DNA from: Pseudomonadales bacterium | GTDB lineage: Bacteria; Pseudomonadota; Gammaproteobacteria; Pseudomonadales; Azotimanducaceae | Assembly (NCBI GenBank): GCA_012103505.1 | Contig: WLWP01000001.1 | Span: forward strand, 1,054,001 to 1,118,000 | Length of the DNA stretch: 64,000 bases | Reading direction: 5' to 3' | Shown here: positions 62,946 through 64,000 of the stretch, piece after piece | Numbering within the stretch: the first letter of the stretch is position 1 | Layout: every line of letters begins with the position of its first letter | Notes under the pieces: generated by a model | The model's database searches: none | Told to the model about the DNA's origin: nothing | Seen by the model: the letters and a program-made list of their open reading frames with translations, nothing else | Made by a program: the position numbers and the translations under genes

Positions 62946-63010
62946 ATGATTTACCTTTCTGTGTATTACTATCTTTGAATAGCGCTAAATCGTTGATCGA
63001 GCTACTGCGC

Positions 63011-63856
63011 TTAGCGCGGTAGAGGCTCACGACGCCATTCACCGTACATCAATTCTTCGACAAATTCGACACAGCGAAATTCCATGAGCTGCGCATTGTC
63101 TTCCACACGTCGGTAGAGCGGCATGCGAATGGTCCAAGGCGTCGTAAATGTCGCAGGATCTTCGATGGTTGCCTCGTACTGCATGTGGTAAGGGCTCATC
63201 GGCGTATATCGTTCGGTGACGACCATGGCAGCCGTATGATGATTACCGGCTCGATCAAACCAGGTTCCACCAACCTGTCCGGTCACTTTGACGACGAGCG
63301 TGTCGCCCTCCCAGGTGCCATGTGACCATCCCATCCAACTGTCGACTGGCGCTTCACCAGGATCATCCATATAAACTTCGCGCGTCGCGCCAGCATACTG
63401 ATAAGCCATGAAGACTGAGTCAGCGCTTTGGAAAATCTGGAAAGGTTGCGGCATATAAGTAGCTCGGGGGATACCCGGGAGGAAGCACTTAACTTCTGGA
63501 TCGCGATCGATCCAGTTCGCGTGATTTTCTTCCTTTACTGCTAACGCCTCTGGGGTGTAAGGAATTTTACCGCCAACTACAACGCCTAAACCCGGAGGTA
63601 CCGCACCGGCCGCACCGAGATACAACGTTTTGATTGCGGGTAAAGGTCCCATCGGTCCCTCGCGCAGTTGCATAGAGTGGCTCGCGGTATGCATTTCAAT
63701 ATTGTAGTTTGCAGTGTTGAGTGCCTGCCAAATGCCATTCAAGTCTGGATGAACGCCGTCGGGTCCGCGTGGTGCTTTGTACGTATCAGCAATCGTTGCT
63801 GACGTAAAAAGTGCACATATAACGAACAGTAGACCTGTGCCAAACGATCGCTTCAT
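63011..63856 (-). CDS. Exported protein of unknown function, companion of the DUF6152-like gene
   Basis: The 281-residue product has a signal peptide (MKRSFGTGLLFVICALFTSA) and a mature part with 'DGVHPDLNGIWQALNTANYN', 'EVKCFLPGIPRATYMPQPFQ', 'GWSHGTWEGDTLVVKVTGQV' and 'TVTERYTPMSPYHMQYEAT'-like strands (as read, 'VVTERYTPMSPYHMQYEAT'). These are shared by a family of periplasmic proteins in organisms that degrade steroids or hydrocarbons. Start ATG 63856 follows AGGGGGA. No catalytic residues stand out. Confidence 0.75.
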   Translation of the reverse strand: MKRSFGTGLLFVICALFTSATIADTYKAPRGPDGVHPDLNGIWQALNTANYNIEMHTASHSMQLREGPMGPLPAIKTLYLGAAGAVPPGLGVVVGGKIPYTPEALAVKEENHANWIDRDPEVKCFLPGIPRATYMPQPFQIFQSADSVFMAYQYAGATREVYMDDPGEAPVDSWMGWSHGTWEGDTLVVKVTGQVGGTWFDRAGNHHTAAMVVTERYTPMSPYHMQYEATIEDPATFTTPWTIRMPLYRRVEDNAQLMEFRCVEFVEELMYGEWRREPLPR

Positions 63857-63995
63857 TGAAATCCCCCTAAATCGCGATTGCTCTGAAAAGAACAATGTTA
63901 GCACAATGATTGCGCGTGACACCTTAACAAAGTGACGCAACCCTACCCTAATCGCGTCGGAGACGGCACAATCGAATCTACAGGGGGGAAGACCA

Positions 63996-64000
63996 ATGAG
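63996..64000 (+). CDS. Probable start of a further gene, cut by the window edge
   Basis: ATGAG at the last five bases follows GGGGGGAAG (63983-63991), a strong ribosome site at good spacing, so a rightward gene probably begins here. Only one codon and part of the next are visible. The 139 nt before it form a divergent promoter region with the exported protein gene. Confidence 0.35.

Noticed and set aside
1-64000. tRNA or rRNA genes
   Set aside because: No cloverleaf or conserved rRNA segment was noticed in the intergenic regions, which are all short.

Overview
The window reads as chromosomal DNA of a gammaproteobacterium, probably a marine one. The evidence is a type II secretion operon of gammaproteobacterial order, CsrA, RmuC, oxygen-dependent HemF, a PnuC/NadR-type NAD salvage pair, the PdsR/PdsS pair known from marine sortase systems, and a large exosortase (XrtA/PEP-CTERM) exopolysaccharide locus. 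No rRNA, tRNA, CRISPR array, transposase or phage gene was seen. Gene density is very high, with many 1-10 nt stop/start overlaps, and no gene-free stretch exceeds 300 bases.

Layout. 1-5.7 kb: the 3' part of a type II secretion operon, gspF (cut by the window edge) through gspM. 5.8-7.8 kb: a short DUF1631-like protein and a small operon on the minus strand of a lipoprotein, a frameshifted exported protein and an Arg-rich small protein. 7.9-28.3 kb: the exosortase-associated exopolysaccharide locus. It holds a FemAB-like protein, a polysaccharide deacetylase, the priming sugar-phosphate transferase, several glycosyltransferases, a GNAT protein, a polyketide synthase lacking its carrier domain, a DegT aminotransferase, a Wzz-like chain-length protein, an exosortase-EpsI fusion, an outer-membrane beta-barrel (frameshifted) and a Wza-like export lipoprotein. 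At 17.8-20.66 kb this locus is interrupted by a block bounded by broken genes on both sides, which looks like a segment replacement.

28.5-43.5 kb: housekeeping and catabolic genes. They are an acyl-CoA dehydrogenase, hemF, a BON lipoprotein, an SMP-30 lactonase, a lone ExbD, a NupC transporter with a phosphopantetheinyl transferase, a kinase of the chloramphenicol-phosphotransferase type, a beta-propeller-like exported protein, an HCCA-isomerase-like thioredoxin-fold protein, a flavin monooxygenase/hydrolase/sirtuin operon, a VWA protein, an aminoglycoside-phosphotransferase-fold kinase, and the NadR-kinase/PnuC pair.

43.5-64 kb: signalling and DNA repair. PdsR/PdsS sit behind a Crp-like site. 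On the minus strand six tightly overlapping genes run from 57.5 to 47.8 kb: FAN1-like nuclease, XPD-type Fe-S helicase, pyruvate kinase, MORN-repeat protein, Ser/Thr kinase and FHA protein. Then come csrA with an upstream perfect Crp-type palindrome, rmuC, a hybrid sensor kinase whose only plausible start is CTG, and two exported proteins.

Functionally the exopolysaccharide locus makes, exports and length-controls a polymer, and exosortase would process PEP-CTERM proteins encoded elsewhere. The phosphopantetheinyl transferase could serve carrier proteins, but the polyketide synthase here is broken. Four reading-frame breaks or non-canonical starts, two of them at homopolymers of six, mean that consensus sequence error must be weighed against real gene decay.
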